Source: Poindextera sp035294785 | Lineage (GTDB): Bacteria > Pseudomonadota > Alphaproteobacteria > Caulobacterales > Caulobacteraceae | Length of the DNA: 40,439 bases | Reading direction: 5' to 3' | Assembly (NCBI GenBank): GCA_035294785.1 | Contig: DATGKF010000071.1 | Location: 1 to 40,439, forward strand | Shown here: positions 15,396-23,223 of the stretch, in pieces | Layout of the letters: every line of letters starts with the position of its first letter | How positions within the stretch are numbered: the stretch's first letter is position 1 | Position numbers and translations under genes: made by a program | The notes under the pieces: generated by a model | Told to the model about the DNA's origin: nothing | Seen by the model: only the letters and a program-made list of their open reading frames with translations | Database searches by the model: none

Positions 15396-17356
15396 GCGAA
15401 GCGGCCGAGCCCTGGCCGCTGCCCGAGAAGGGCGCGTTCGACGTCGTTGAGCACGTCTGGATCCCGATGGCGGACGGGTTACGGCTCTCGGCGCGGCTGT
15501 GGATGCCCAAGGACCGGGGGCCTGTCCCGGCGGTGCTCGAATACATCCCCTACCGCAAGCGCGACTACTATCGCGCCGTCGACGACTATTGGGGCGAGAT
15601 GCTGGCCAGCCACGGCTTCGCCTTCGCCCGCGTCGACGTGCGCGGATCGGGCGAGTCCGAGGGCGCGCTCACCGACGAATATTCCGAGGCCGAACTGGCC
15701 GACGGCTGCGCCGCGATCGCCTGGCTGGCCGCCCAGCCGTGGAGCAACGGCGCGGTCGGCATGCGTGGCATCTCCTGGGGCGGGATCAACACGCTGATGA
15801 TCGCCGCGCGCCGCCCGCCGGCGCTCAAGGCCATCATGCCGATGGGCTGCCTCGACAACCGCTACACCGACGACGCCCACTACATCGGCGGCGCGCTTGG
15901 CAATCCCAACCAGCAGTGGGCCATGAGCTTCAAGATGGTGCTGGCCGCGCCGCCCGATCCCGCCAGCGCCGGCGATGCCTGGGAAGCGATGTGGCGCGAG
16001 CGCCTCGCCGCGACCCCCGCCATCGACGAACTCTGGGTGCGCCATCAGCGCTACGACGACTATTGGAAGCGCGGCTCGATCTGCGAGGACTGGGGCGCCA
16101 TCGCGGTCCCGACCTATGTCGTCGCCGGCTGGCGCGACACCTATTCGAACCCCGTCGGCCGCATGCTCGCCAACCTGCGCGTCCCCACCAAGGCGCTGAT
16201 CGGGCCGTGGGGCCACACCTTTCCTTACCAGGCGGGCCTGCTCTGGCAGCACGAGGAGCTGCGCTGGTGGGCCGAGTGGCTGACGGGCGAGGACACCGGC
16301 ATCATGGCCGAGCCGGCGGTGCGGGGCTTCATGCCTTACACGGCCGCCTCCGAACCGGGCGTCGTCGAGGGGCGCTGGATCGCCGAGGCCGCCTGGCCGC
16401 CGGTCACGCAGGCGGTGACGCTGCACCTCGGTGAGGGCGGCCTTGCGGGCGCGCCTCAGCCGACAGCTGTGGCGACGATCCGCGGCGACCGCATCGTCGG
16501 GCTTTGCAAGCCAGAATGGCTGAACCGACCGCCGCTCGAGCAGTCCTTCGACGACGCTCGGTCCTTGACGTTCGACTCCGAGCCGATCGAGGAAGCGATT
16601 GAAATCCTGGGCGTTCCGCTCGTTCGCCTGCGCCTCGCGTCTGACCAGCCGGTCGCGCATATCGCCGCCCGTGTCACGGAAGTGCTGCCGGAAGGCCGCT
16701 CCGAGCTGGTGAGCTGGGGCCTGCTCAACTTGACGCACCGCGACTCGCACACGACGCCGGAGGCGCTGGTTCCGGGCGAGGTCTACGACATCGAGCTCGC
16801 GCTGGCCTCGGTGGCGCATCGTTTCCCCGCAAGCAGCCGCATTCGGCTGGCGTTGTCGGAGAGCCTCTGGCCGCTGGTCTGGCCGTCGCCGCGGCCGGCC
16901 ACGTTGACGGTTGCGCTCGAGCACTGCAGCGTCACGTTGCCTGTCCGCCCGCGCGAGGCGGCGGACGCGCCGTTCACGATCCCCGAGCGTCGCAGGACCG
17001 CGGCGCCGCCAAAGGCGCGCGCGGCGCCGGCGCCTCCGGACGCAGACGGCTGGGCGCGGCTCGCAATGGACACCGCGCCTCACACGACGCGCATCGAGGC
17101 CATCGATCTCGAGGTGACGCTGAGCCGCACCGAGCGGCTGGAAATGCGCGAGGGCGATCCGGGCAGCTGTCGCTGGCGGCAGGGCGCCCGGCAGACCTGG
17201 ACGCGCGGCGACTGGGCCTGCACGGTCGAAACGGCCTGCGAGCTTACCGCCACAACCACCCACCTCCGCGTGAGCGAGAGCCTGATCGCGTTGAAGGGCG
17301 AGACGGTTGTGTTCGAACGCAACACCACGGCCGAGATCGAACGCGACTTGATGTAG
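15392..17356 (+). CDS. CocE/NonD family alpha/beta hydrolase (X-Pro dipeptidyl-peptidase-like)
   Basis: A 654-residue S15-type hydrolase. The alpha/beta-hydrolase part includes YIPYRKRDYY, FARVDVRGSGESEG (oxyanion region) and the nucleophile elbow GISWGG with S118. The acid D is in AGWRDTYSNP and the histidine in IGPWGHTFP. The C-terminal half forms the jelly-roll domain of CocE/PepX enzymes. Members hydrolyse amides or esters such as cocaine, cephalosporin esters or X-Pro peptides. The GTG start overlaps the previous stop by four bases. As the last gene of the Rieske operon it may release the amino-acid substrate from an ester or amide precursor (inference). No signal peptide is evident, so it is probably cytoplasmic. 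Confidence 0.9.
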   Translation: MSEAAEPWPLPEKGAFDVVEHVWIPMADGLRLSARLWMPKDRGPVPAVLEYIPYRKRDYYRAVDDYWGEMLASHGFAFARVDVRGSGESEGALTDEYSEAELADGCAAIAWLAAQPWSNGAVGMRGISWGGINTLMIAARRPPALKAIMPMGCLDNRYTDDAHYIGGALGNPNQQWAMSFKMVLAAPPDPASAGDAWEAMWRERLAATPAIDELWVRHQRYDDYWKRGSICEDWGAIAVPTYVVAGWRDTYSNPVGRMLANLRVPTKALIGPWGHTFPYQAGLLWQHEELRWWAEWLTGEDTGIMAEPAVRGFMPYTAASEPGVVEGRWIAEAAWPPVTQAVTLHLGEGGLAGAPQPTAVATIRGDRIVGLCKPEWLNRPPLEQSFDDARSLTFDSEPIEEAIEILGVPLVRLRLASDQPVAHIAARVTEVLPEGRSELVSWGLLNLTHRDSHTTPEALVPGEVYDIELALASVAHRFPASSRIRLALSESLWPLVWPSPRPATLTVALEHCSVTLPVRPREAADAPFTIPERRRTAAPPKARAAPAPPDADGWARLAMDTAPHTTRIEAIDLEVTLSRTERLEMREGDPGSCRWRQGARQTWTRGDWACTVETACELTATTTHLRVSESLIALKGETVVFERNTTAEIERDLM

Positions 17357-17382
17357 GTCTTCGCAGGGCAGCCCTCAGCGGT

Positions 17383-17533
17383 CCTTCTCCCACTTGGGGG
17401 AGAAGGTGTCAGCGAAGCTGACGGATGAGGGGTCGCGCTCCGCTCTCTGGTTGGCGAGCCGCTACTCCGATGGTTCTGAGAGACCCCTCATCCGACCCCT
17501 TCGGGGCCACCTTCTCCCCCAAGAGGGAGAAGG
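17383..17533. repeat. dispersed palindromic repeat (type 1)
   Basis: A large inverted structure lies between the convergent CocE and CoxE-like genes. The outer arms are CCTTCTCCC-like units at 17383-17406 and 17510-17533, each itself a hairpin (CCTTCTCCC...GGGAGAAGG). The inner arms GGATGAGGGGTC (17423-17434) and GACCCCTCATCC (17482-17493) are exact reverse complements. Such composite palindromes are common intergenic repeats of alphaproteobacterial genomes. It could also act as a bidirectional transcript-end structure. Confidence 0.75.
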
Positions 17534-17553
17534 GCGCCTGCCACGCGGCGTTC

Positions 17554-18921
17554 TTACTTCGGCATGTAAGTGCGGAGCACGTCGTCGATGATGCGTTCGA
17601 GTTCGTTGAGCGTCGCGCAGGGCTTGGCCACCGTGCAGAAGCGTTTGTAGCGCTCCATCTCCGAGTCGCCGCGGGTCCAGAGGCTTTCCGGCTCCGGGTT
17701 CAGCCAGATCACCGCCCGCGCCCGCTCGCTGATGGCGCGCATCAGGTCGAGCCGCGGGTTCACATAGTTGGTGCGTCCGTCGCCAAGGATGATGACCGTG
17801 GTCTTCTTGTCGACCTTGGCCAGCTCGAGGGCGCAGAAATCCTCCAGCGCCAGGCCGTAGTCGGTCGAGCGCATGCCGATGCGCTTGATGACCATGGCGA
17901 TGGCGTCGGACACCGCCTCGTCGTTCAGGATGTCGCCCACCGCCACGAGGCGGTTCGAAAAGGCAAACGCGTCAAGGCGTTCGACCACCTCGTTCAGGCT
18001 GTAGAGAAAGAGCAGGAGAAAGTGCGCCGCCTGCGCCACCGATCCGGAGACGTCGCACATCACCGCGATCGACGGCCGGTCGATGGTCTTGCTCTTCCAG
18101 ATCAGGTCGAAGGGCAGGCCGCCGTGGCCGAGGCTCTTGCGGATCGTGCGCCGCACGTCCAGCTGGCCGCGTCTGGAGCGGCGGATGTGGCGGCTGTACT
18201 TCGAGGCCAGGTTCTTGGCCATGCGTCGGACGAGCCGCTGCATGGTGGCCAGTTCGTGCTCGTCGATGGCCGTGAGCCGCTGGTTGGCCAAGACGTCCTC
18301 GCGCAGCTTGCGCCCGCTCTCGCCGGCGTAGAGCTCGTGCTGCCGCTCGACGTAGCGGCCGGCCTCGGCGAAGAGGTCCTCCCTGGCCTTCGCGAGCCGC
18401 TGGGCCAACCGCTTGCCGGTCTCGTCCTCGCGCTTGCCGGCGTCGGCGATGCGGCGCTCGAGGCCGCCGAGGCCCATCTCGTCGAGCATGCGGCGGGTGA
18501 GCAGCCGGCGCTGGCTGGAGAGGCGGATCTCGGCGACGTTGGCCCGCTCGGCGGCCGCCTCCATCGCCTGCGCCAGCGCCGCGTCATCGTGCTCGAGGAG
18601 CATGTGGGCGAGGTCGCCTTCGCCGCCCTCTTGACCGTCGAGTTCCTCCGCCAACGCCTCGTCGGCGGCGTCAGCCGTTTTCAGGAACTCGTCGCGCTTG
18701 AAGAAGGTCTCGAACACGTTGTCGAACGTCGCCACCTCCTGCGCCGATTTGGCCAGCGTCGTCGCCAGCGCGTCGCGGAAGAGGGTGCGATCGGCGTAGC
18801 CGACCATCTGCGCCGCCTCGTGCGCGTCGATGGCTTCGGCGGGCGAGACGCGGATGTCCTGCGCCCTCAGCGCCCTGATGAAGCTCTCCATCGTCCGCTG
18901 CATCAGCTGAGTCCGGTCCAC
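17554..18921 (-). CDS. CoxE-like von Willebrand factor A domain protein
   Basis: A 455-residue protein. Residues about 1-280 are mostly helical and charged, with long coiled-coil-like stretches (for example ETGKRLAQRLAKAREDL). Residues about 280-450 form a VWA domain with the MIDAS motif D290-V-S292-G-S294 (MCDVSGSV), followed by GDGRTNY and a C-terminal NELERIIDDVL. CoxE-type proteins work with a MoxR-type AAA ATPase to mature or insert metal cofactors into partner enzymes. The moxR-type gene is directly upstream (19109-20080), matching this pairing. GTG 18921 has a weak AGG upstream; ATG 18903 six codons later is an alternative start. No carbon-monoxide dehydrogenase or other obvious client is present in this window. 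Confidence 0.87.
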   Translation of the reverse strand: MDRTQLMQRTMESFIRALRAQDIRVSPAEAIDAHEAAQMVGYADRTLFRDALATTLAKSAQEVATFDNVFETFFKRDEFLKTADAADEALAEELDGQEGGEGDLAHMLLEHDDAALAQAMEAAAERANVAEIRLSSQRRLLTRRMLDEMGLGGLERRIADAGKREDETGKRLAQRLAKAREDLFAEAGRYVERQHELYAGESGRKLREDVLANQRLTAIDEHELATMQRLVRRMAKNLASKYSRHIRRSRRGQLDVRRTIRKSLGHGGLPFDLIWKSKTIDRPSIAVMCDVSGSVAQAAHFLLLFLYSLNEVVERLDAFAFSNRLVAVGDILNDEAVSDAIAMVIKRIGMRSTDYGLALEDFCALELAKVDKKTTVIILGDGRTNYVNPRLDLMRAISERARAVIWLNPEPESLWTRGDSEMERYKRFCTVAKPCATLNELERIIDDVLRTYMPK

Positions 18922-18944
18922 ACGATCGCCTGGCGGCGAACGCG

Positions 18945-19070
18945 CTCCCCCTCCCCCTTGCGGGGAGGGGCTAGGGGTGGGGGTGAAGCGCCGCGTTCGC
19001 GGGCTAGCCGGCGACGTCGAGCCGGCGCCCCCATCCCCAACCCCTTCCCCGCGAGGGGGAAGGGGCTTTG
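18945..19070. repeat. dispersed palindromic repeat (type 2)
   Basis: Two GC-rich hairpins lie in the moxR-coxE intergenic gap. The first has CCCCTCCCC (18948-18956) and GGGGAGGGG (18962-18970) around a five-base loop; the second has CCCCTTCCCC (19041-19050) and GGGGAAGGGG (19056-19065). The flanking GGGGTGGGGGTG and CCCCCATCCCC extend the partial symmetry between the two. The same composite occurs again, in reverse orientation, at 24611-24712. Confidence 0.75.
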
Positions 19071-19108
19071 GCGGGCGTTCCGGCTGGCGGTCATGGTGCT
19101 CAGGGGTC

Positions 19109-20080
19109 CTATTCGCCGGCGGCGCGGGCTTGCGGGCGGAGGAGTTCGCCCAGCTGCGGCTCGACCGCCAGGATGTCCTGCTCGAACTTCAGGAGCACGT
19201 TCAACGTCTCGCGCACCAGTTCCGGATCCAACGCGTGCGCGTGCAACAGGATCAGCACCCGCGCCCAGTCGACCGTTTCGGAGATCGACGGCGACTTTCG
19301 CAAGTCGAGGCCGCGCAGGCTCTGGACGAAGGCCACCAGCTCCTTGGTCAGCTTGGCGTTCACGTCCGGGACGCGGCTGGCGACGATGCGCTCCTCGAGC
19401 TCGGGCGTGGGCAGGGGAATGTGCAGGTGCAGGCAGCGGCGCTTCAGCGCATCGCCCAGGTCGCGGACATTGTTGGACGTGAGGAACACGATCGGCGGCG
19501 TCTCGGCCACGATCACGCCCAGCTCCGGCACGGAGACCTGGAACGCCGACAGGATCTCGAGCAGGAAGGCCTCGAAGGCCTCGTCTGACTTGTCGATCTC
19601 ATCGATGAGCAGGACGGCGCCGCCGGGCTCCTTCAGCGCCTTGAGCAGCGGGCGGGGCTCGAGGAACGGCTCTGAGAAGAAGAGGTCGCTCATGTCGTGG
19701 AGGCGATCCATCGCCTCGCCCATGGTCTTGGCGTCGCCCAGCGTGTCGCCCATGCGATCCTTGAGGATCTGCGTGTAGAGCAGCTGTTTGCCGTACTTCC
19801 ACTCGTACAGCGCCTTGGACTCGTCCAGGCCCTCGTAGCACTGCATGCGGATCAGCGGCAGGCCGAGCATGCGGGCGGTGGAGATCGCGAGTTCGGTCTT
19901 GCCGACGCCCGCCTGGCCCTCGACCAGAATCGGCTTCTGCAGGTGCGCGGCCATCATCACCGCCGTCGCGATGCGGCGCGAGGCGATGTAGCCGACCTCG
20001 GCCAGACCGTCGGTGATGGCGTCGACGGATGCGAGCTTGGGGGGAACGACCGCCAGATTGGCGGGGTTGGGGATGGTCAA
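19109..20080 (-). CDS. MoxR-family AAA+ ATPase
   Basis: A 323-residue MoxR-type AAA+ ATPase. Walker A is GQAGVGKTE at about residues 55-63, Walker B is VLLIDEIDKSD near 156-166, and sensor 1 is FLTSNN. The C-terminal lid contains SETVDWARVLILLHA, a family landmark. MoxR ATPases act as chaperones together with VWA proteins, and a CoxE-like VWA gene follows 187 bases downstream with a palindromic repeat between them. The start codon used is TTG (LTIPNPANLAV in the genetic sense), with no clear Shine-Dalgarno sequence. No ATG or GTG giving a complete AAA domain is available close by, so the N-terminus is uncertain by a few residues. Its client protein is unknown. Confidence 0.9.
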   Translation of the reverse strand: MTIPNPANLAVVPPKLASVDAITDGLAEVGYIASRRIATAVMMAAHLQKPILVEGQAGVGKTELAISTARMLGLPLIRMQCYEGLDESKALYEWKYGKQLLYTQILKDRMGDTLGDAKTMGEAMDRLHDMSDLFFSEPFLEPRPLLKALKEPGGAVLLIDEIDKSDEAFEAFLLEILSAFQVSVPELGVIVAETPPIVFLTSNNVRDLGDALKRRCLHLHIPLPTPELEERIVASRVPDVNAKLTKELVAFVQSLRGLDLRKSPSISETVDWARVLILLHAHALDPELVRETLNVLLKFEQDILAVEPQLGELLRPQARAAGE

Positions 20081-20290
20081 AGGCGTTCGACTTTCAATCG
20101 TGGATGAAGATCAGCGGCGAAGCGGCAATGGTCGTCGTGTGAAGTGCGCAATCCTCTGCCAGCGGCGGGCATGGAACGCAACGGCTCAGCGCGAGTTGAT
20201 TTACAGCGTCTGACAATCAGAGCGCGACATAGTGTTTCAGCGACAGGATGCGTCATGTGCTACGCGACCGCGCGGCGCTACTTCCGACGG

Positions 20291-20416
20291 ATGACCAGCG
20301 ACCCCTCCACGAAAGCGGTCTCCGGCCGCCCGCTCGACCGCGTCGGCCTGATGAGCCTCGCCTGGGCCGCTGCCTTCCTGGCGCTGGCCGGCGCGTTGAT
20401 GTTCGCGCTCCGCTAA
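20291..20416 (+). CDS. small single-span membrane protein
   Basis: A possible 41-residue protein: a polar N-terminus (MTSDPSTKAVSGRPLDRVG) followed by one hydrophobic span (LMSLAWAAAFLALAGALMFALR). The frame is open upstream to 20144, so a longer form starting at another codon is possible. The ribosome-binding site is poor. The call rests on the clear amphipathic-to-hydrophobic layout and on the lack of any competing gene in the 20081-20416 gap. No family is recognised. The rest of the gap (20081-20290) shows nothing clear beyond the promoter region expected for moxR. Confidence 0.4.
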   Translation: MTSDPSTKAVSGRPLDRVGLMSLAWAAAFLALAGALMFALR

Positions 20417-20420
20417 CCCC

Positions 20421-21047
20421 TCAGTCGTCGTTGTCGTCGCTGGGGCCGCACCAGCCGGGCAGGTATTTCGCATCGCCGTCCTTGGCCAGCGTGAGAGCGC
20501 GGCGGAGCGCGGTGGCAAAGTCCTTCTGCACCGCCTTGGTCTTGATGCGTCGCCTCAGGAAGTCCGCCCAGATGAACTCGCTGAACGGCGTTTCGTCCTT
20601 GGCGTAGCCGCCGGCCCTGCGGAGGTCGCCCGCGAGGCTGCGAAACGGATCGTCGGACATCTCGGCGACGGTGGCGGGGATATCGTCGAACGCGCGCCGG
20701 CGGCCCTTGGCGTCGTAGGGGTGGCACCAGGCGCGGTTGTCCAGAAAGACCCAGAATTCCTCTCGCCCGAGGCTGCTCAGGTCGGCGACCACGTTGACCA
20801 GCACGTCCTTCACGCCCTCCTCCTCCAGCGCGCGGGCCAGGTGGTGGTGGTCGATCAGGTAAAGGCGATTCTTCGGGCCGCGAACGACCGGGATCATGTG
20901 CTTGCCCAGGTATTCGGCGCCTTTGTCGCCGCCCCGCTCGCGCCACTCGCGCTGCTTCTCGCTCACCTCGCGCATGCCGACGGTCATCTGGGTGGGTTTC
21001 AGGCTCTTGATCTTCACCGGGTTCAGCACCGGCTCGCGCGCGGTCAT
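20421..21047 (-). CDS. ParB-like (ParBc_2 type) nuclease-domain protein
   Basis: A 208-residue protein of the ParB/sulfiredoxin-fold group sometimes called putative ParB-like nuclease. It has SLKPTQMTVGMREVSEKQRE at residues about 14-33, RLYLIDHHHLARALEEEG near 61-78 and a C-terminal stretch KYLPGWCGPSDDNDD rich in acidic residues. The DHHHLARA motif is the best landmark; related proteins have been annotated as chromosome-partitioning-like but lack the HTH of true ParB. The ATG at 21047 has GAGGAG upstream. It lies 17 bases downstream of a GNAT gene on the same strand. Its actual activity is unknown; a nucleotide-dependent enzymatic role is more plausible than segregation. Confidence 0.8.
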   Translation of the reverse strand: MTAREPVLNPVKIKSLKPTQMTVGMREVSEKQREWRERGGDKGAEYLGKHMIPVVRGPKNRLYLIDHHHLARALEEEGVKDVLVNVVADLSSLGREEFWVFLDNRAWCHPYDAKGRRRAFDDIPATVAEMSDDPFRSLAGDLRRAGGYAKDETPFSEFIWADFLRRRIKTKAVQKDFATALRRALTLAKDGDAKYLPGWCGPSDDNDD

Positions 21048-21064
21048 GGCGGCTCCTCGTGATG

Positions 21065-21577
21065 TCAGCGTTCGATCAGCCAGCGGGTGACGGGCTGGTG
21101 GAAATTGAGCGGACCGGGCACGGTCATGTGGGTCTTCACGTACCGAAAGCCGGCCGCTTGCACCGTGCGGTTCGGGGCGGTGTTGAAGGCGTTCGGCTCG
21201 CAGAACAGCGACTTCAGCTTCAGCGTCTCGAAGTAGAGCTCGACCGTCTGGCGCACGCAGGCGGCCCCTACGCCGCTCGCGCGTCGGGCCGGATCGAGAA
21301 CGTGCAGATGCATGTTGGCCCGCTCGCCGAAGACGATCTTGTCGGCGGTGGAAAAGCCCACGGGCGCCTGGTCCTCCAGCCAGACGACGGCCATGAAGGC
21401 GCGCTCGCACCGGGGCTTGGGGTAGTCCTGCGCATAGCGCTCGCGCCAGACCGGGCGCGGAAAGAGGCGCGACGGGTCGACACCCATCGATTCAAGATGT
21501 TCGACGCTCGAGGTGTGAAAGTAGTCGATGATGAGCTCGGTCTCTTCGAGCGCCATCTCGCGGACGGTCAGCGCCAT
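21065..21577 (-). CDS. GNAT-family N-acetyltransferase
   Basis: A 170-residue acetyltransferase of the GNAT type. It begins MALTVREMALEETELIIDYF; the acetyl-CoA binding region is visible around RASGVGAACVRQTVELYFE (a Q/RxxGxG/A-like motif) and the last strand around FRYVKTHMTVPGPLNF. It resembles ribosomal-protein or small-molecule acetyltransferases, but the substrate is not deducible. GGAGGA lies just upstream of the ATG. It is probably cotranscribed with the ParB-like gene downstream (17-base gap) and is divergent from a second GNAT gene that starts 79 bases away. Confidence 0.85.
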   Translation of the reverse strand: MALTVREMALEETELIIDYFHTSSVEHLESMGVDPSRLFPRPVWRERYAQDYPKPRCERAFMAVVWLEDQAPVGFSTADKIVFGERANMHLHVLDPARRASGVGAACVRQTVELYFETLKLKSLFCEPNAFNTAPNRTVQAAGFRYVKTHMTVPGPLNFHQPVTRWLIER

Positions 21578-21655
21578 CGGTCCTCCTCCGGCTTGACGCT
21601 AGCACAAGGCGGGGTTCTCTCGCGGAACGGCGCGATGCGGCAAGGGAGAAGCGGG

Positions 21656-22258
21656 TTGCAGGTCAGGCCCTATCGCGCGGACGACCTGGACGCGCTCTAC
21701 CGCGTCTGCCTCCTCACCGGCTGGAGCGGCCAGGACGCGAGCGCGTATTACGCCGACCCGAAGCTGGTCGGGCACATTCACGCCGCGCCATATGGCGTGC
21801 TGCGACCGGAGTGTGCGCTGGTGGTCGAGGACGACGAGGGCGTGGGCGGCTACATCATCGGCACGGCCGATACGCCGGCCTTCGACGCGGACCTGGAGGC
21901 GAAGTGGTGGCCGAAGCTGCGCGCCGAGTACCCTGACCCGGTTGGGATTCGCTATCGCGACATGACGCCCGACCAGCGCCTCTGCCGCCAGATCCATCAT
22001 CCGCAGCCGATGCCGGCGGTGGTCACCGACCCTTACCCCGCACACCTGCACATCGACTTGTTGCCGCGCTTCCAGGGGCGAGGGCTCGGCAAGCGGCTGA
22101 TCGACCAGTGGCGCGAGCTGATGCGCGGCTTCGGCGCGCGCGGCTTCCACCTCGGCGTCGGTGCGGCCAACGAGCGGGCCGTGCGTTTCTATCACGCCTA
22201 TGGCCTGACCCAGCTCGACCTCGGCCCCGGCGTGATCGTCTTCGCCCAGGCGCTCTGA
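21656..22258 (+). CDS. GNAT-family N-acetyltransferase (OGA-C-terminal-like)
   Basis: A 200-residue acetyltransferase. It starts MQVRPYRADDLDALYRVCLLTG, then DASAYYADPKLVGHIHAAPYG and ALVVEDDEGVGGYIIGTADT. The acetyl-CoA motif is FQGRGLGKRLIDQWRELM, and the final strand holds ANERAVRFYHAYGL. These blocks resemble bacterial homologs of the acetyltransferase-like domain of O-GlcNAcase. The TTG at 21656 was chosen because GGAG lies eight bases upstream and the product then begins like other family members; an ATG at 21635 would add seven residues. It is divergent from the neighbouring GNAT gene. The substrate is unknown. Confidence 0.85.
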   Translation: MQVRPYRADDLDALYRVCLLTGWSGQDASAYYADPKLVGHIHAAPYGVLRPECALVVEDDEGVGGYIIGTADTPAFDADLEAKWWPKLRAEYPDPVGIRYRDMTPDQRLCRQIHHPQPMPAVVTDPYPAHLHIDLLPRFQGRGLGKRLIDQWRELMRGFGARGFHLGVGAANERAVRFYHAYGLTQLDLGPGVIVFAQAL

Positions 22259-22302
22259 GACCTCTTGATCCTCACCCCGGAGAGGGAAGATCGATATCGC
22301 CG

Positions 22303-23076
22303 CTAACGCTTCGGCTTGGCGAGGATCGTCTGGGCCTGCATCATCCGCGGGCGGTCGCTGTCGTTGGGCGAGCCGGCATGCAGCGTCAGCGGGTGCATGA
22401 TCCAGGCGTCGCCCGCCTCGCCGGTCAGTTGCACGACCTCGAGCGCGACGCCGTCGACACTGAACGAGCGGCCGGCCATCGCGACGGCTTCGTGGCCGCT
22501 CATGCCGTAGAGGGCCGCGATCTCGGGGTAGCGACGGTTCATCGTGGCCCTGAGGCGCTTCGACGGCACAGGCGATGGCGCAACGCGCGCGGCGAGGCTC
22601 GCCGATCCGGAGAGGCACAGCGTACCGCCGCCGCCAGGCTCGGACGGTTCGACGAAGACGAAGAGGCGCAGCGCGGAGAACGGCCACGGCCGCCCTGGTC
22701 CAGGCAGGTCGAAATGCCAGCCGGCGCGCAGCATGCTCTCGCCGGTCTCGGGGAACGTCACAAGCGGCCCGCCCCAACGCGTCGGCCGCTCCCAGCCTCC
22801 TTCGCCGAGCAGGGCGTCGCTGAGCGCGGCGAGCTCGGGCGTGTCGAGCCCATCGAAGGCTCCGGCGCTCTTCAGCGACTGGAAGTGCATCGGCCGCGTG
22901 ACCGTCCAGGTCGCTGGCGCGTCGCGGCGGACGCCGAAACGCTCGGCGAGATCCCGCCAGAGCGCATCGGCCATGCGCTCGGCCGTGGCGCGCGGGTACA
23001 GGCCGGGCAGGCATAACAGGCCGGTGCGCTCGAACGTGGCGCGTTGATCGGGTGAAAGCGAAAAGACTCTGGGCAC
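22303..23076 (-). CDS. phytanoyl-CoA dioxygenase-like protein
   Basis: A 257-residue PhyH-like oxygenase. The iron ligands are H121-x-D123 (GWHFDLPGPG) and a distal histidine at H228 or H233 (IMHPLTLHAGSPN), with arginines at R242/R244 (DRPRMM) for 2-oxoglutarate. The sequence is shorter and more divergent than the PhyH gene at 2593. GTG 23076 was chosen because AAGGAG lies upstream; the open frame continues further 5-prime without family support. It is on the same strand as the next PhyH-type gene, separated by 147 bases containing three hairpins. The substrate is unknown. Confidence 0.82.
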   Translation of the reverse strand: MPRVFSLSPDQRATFERTGLLCLPGLYPRATAERMADALWRDLAERFGVRRDAPATWTVTRPMHFQSLKSAGAFDGLDTPELAALSDALLGEGGWERPTRWGGPLVTFPETGESMLRAGWHFDLPGPGRPWPFSALRLFVFVEPSEPGGGGTLCLSGSASLAARVAPSPVPSKRLRATMNRRYPEIAALYGMSGHEAVAMAGRSFSVDGVALEVVQLTGEAGDAWIMHPLTLHAGSPNDSDRPRMMQAQTILAKPKR

Positions 23077-23147
23077 GGGTCCGTCTCCTTGACGGCGCCC
23101 CGCGGCAGACGGCGCGCCCGGCGCGTCGATGCCGGACGATCCATCCA

Positions 23148-23219
23148 CCGCGGGCGGTACCCGCGGCTCACCGCGGAGGCGCGGTGAACGATGCACGAAG
23201 TCTAAGCCGCGCCGCTTAG
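23148..23219 (-). terminator. three consecutive hairpins between two PhyH genes
   Basis: Three perfect stem-loops follow the stop of the upstream minus-strand gene: CTAAGC/GCTTAG (23202-23207, 23214-23219), TCACCGCG/CGCGGTGA with a four-base loop (23168-23187) and CCGCGGG/CCCGCGG with a five-base loop (23148-23166). None has a clear T-run, so this could be a factor-dependent end or an mRNA processing/stability element rather than an intrinsic terminator. Confidence 0.4.
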
Positions 23220-23223
23220 CCGA

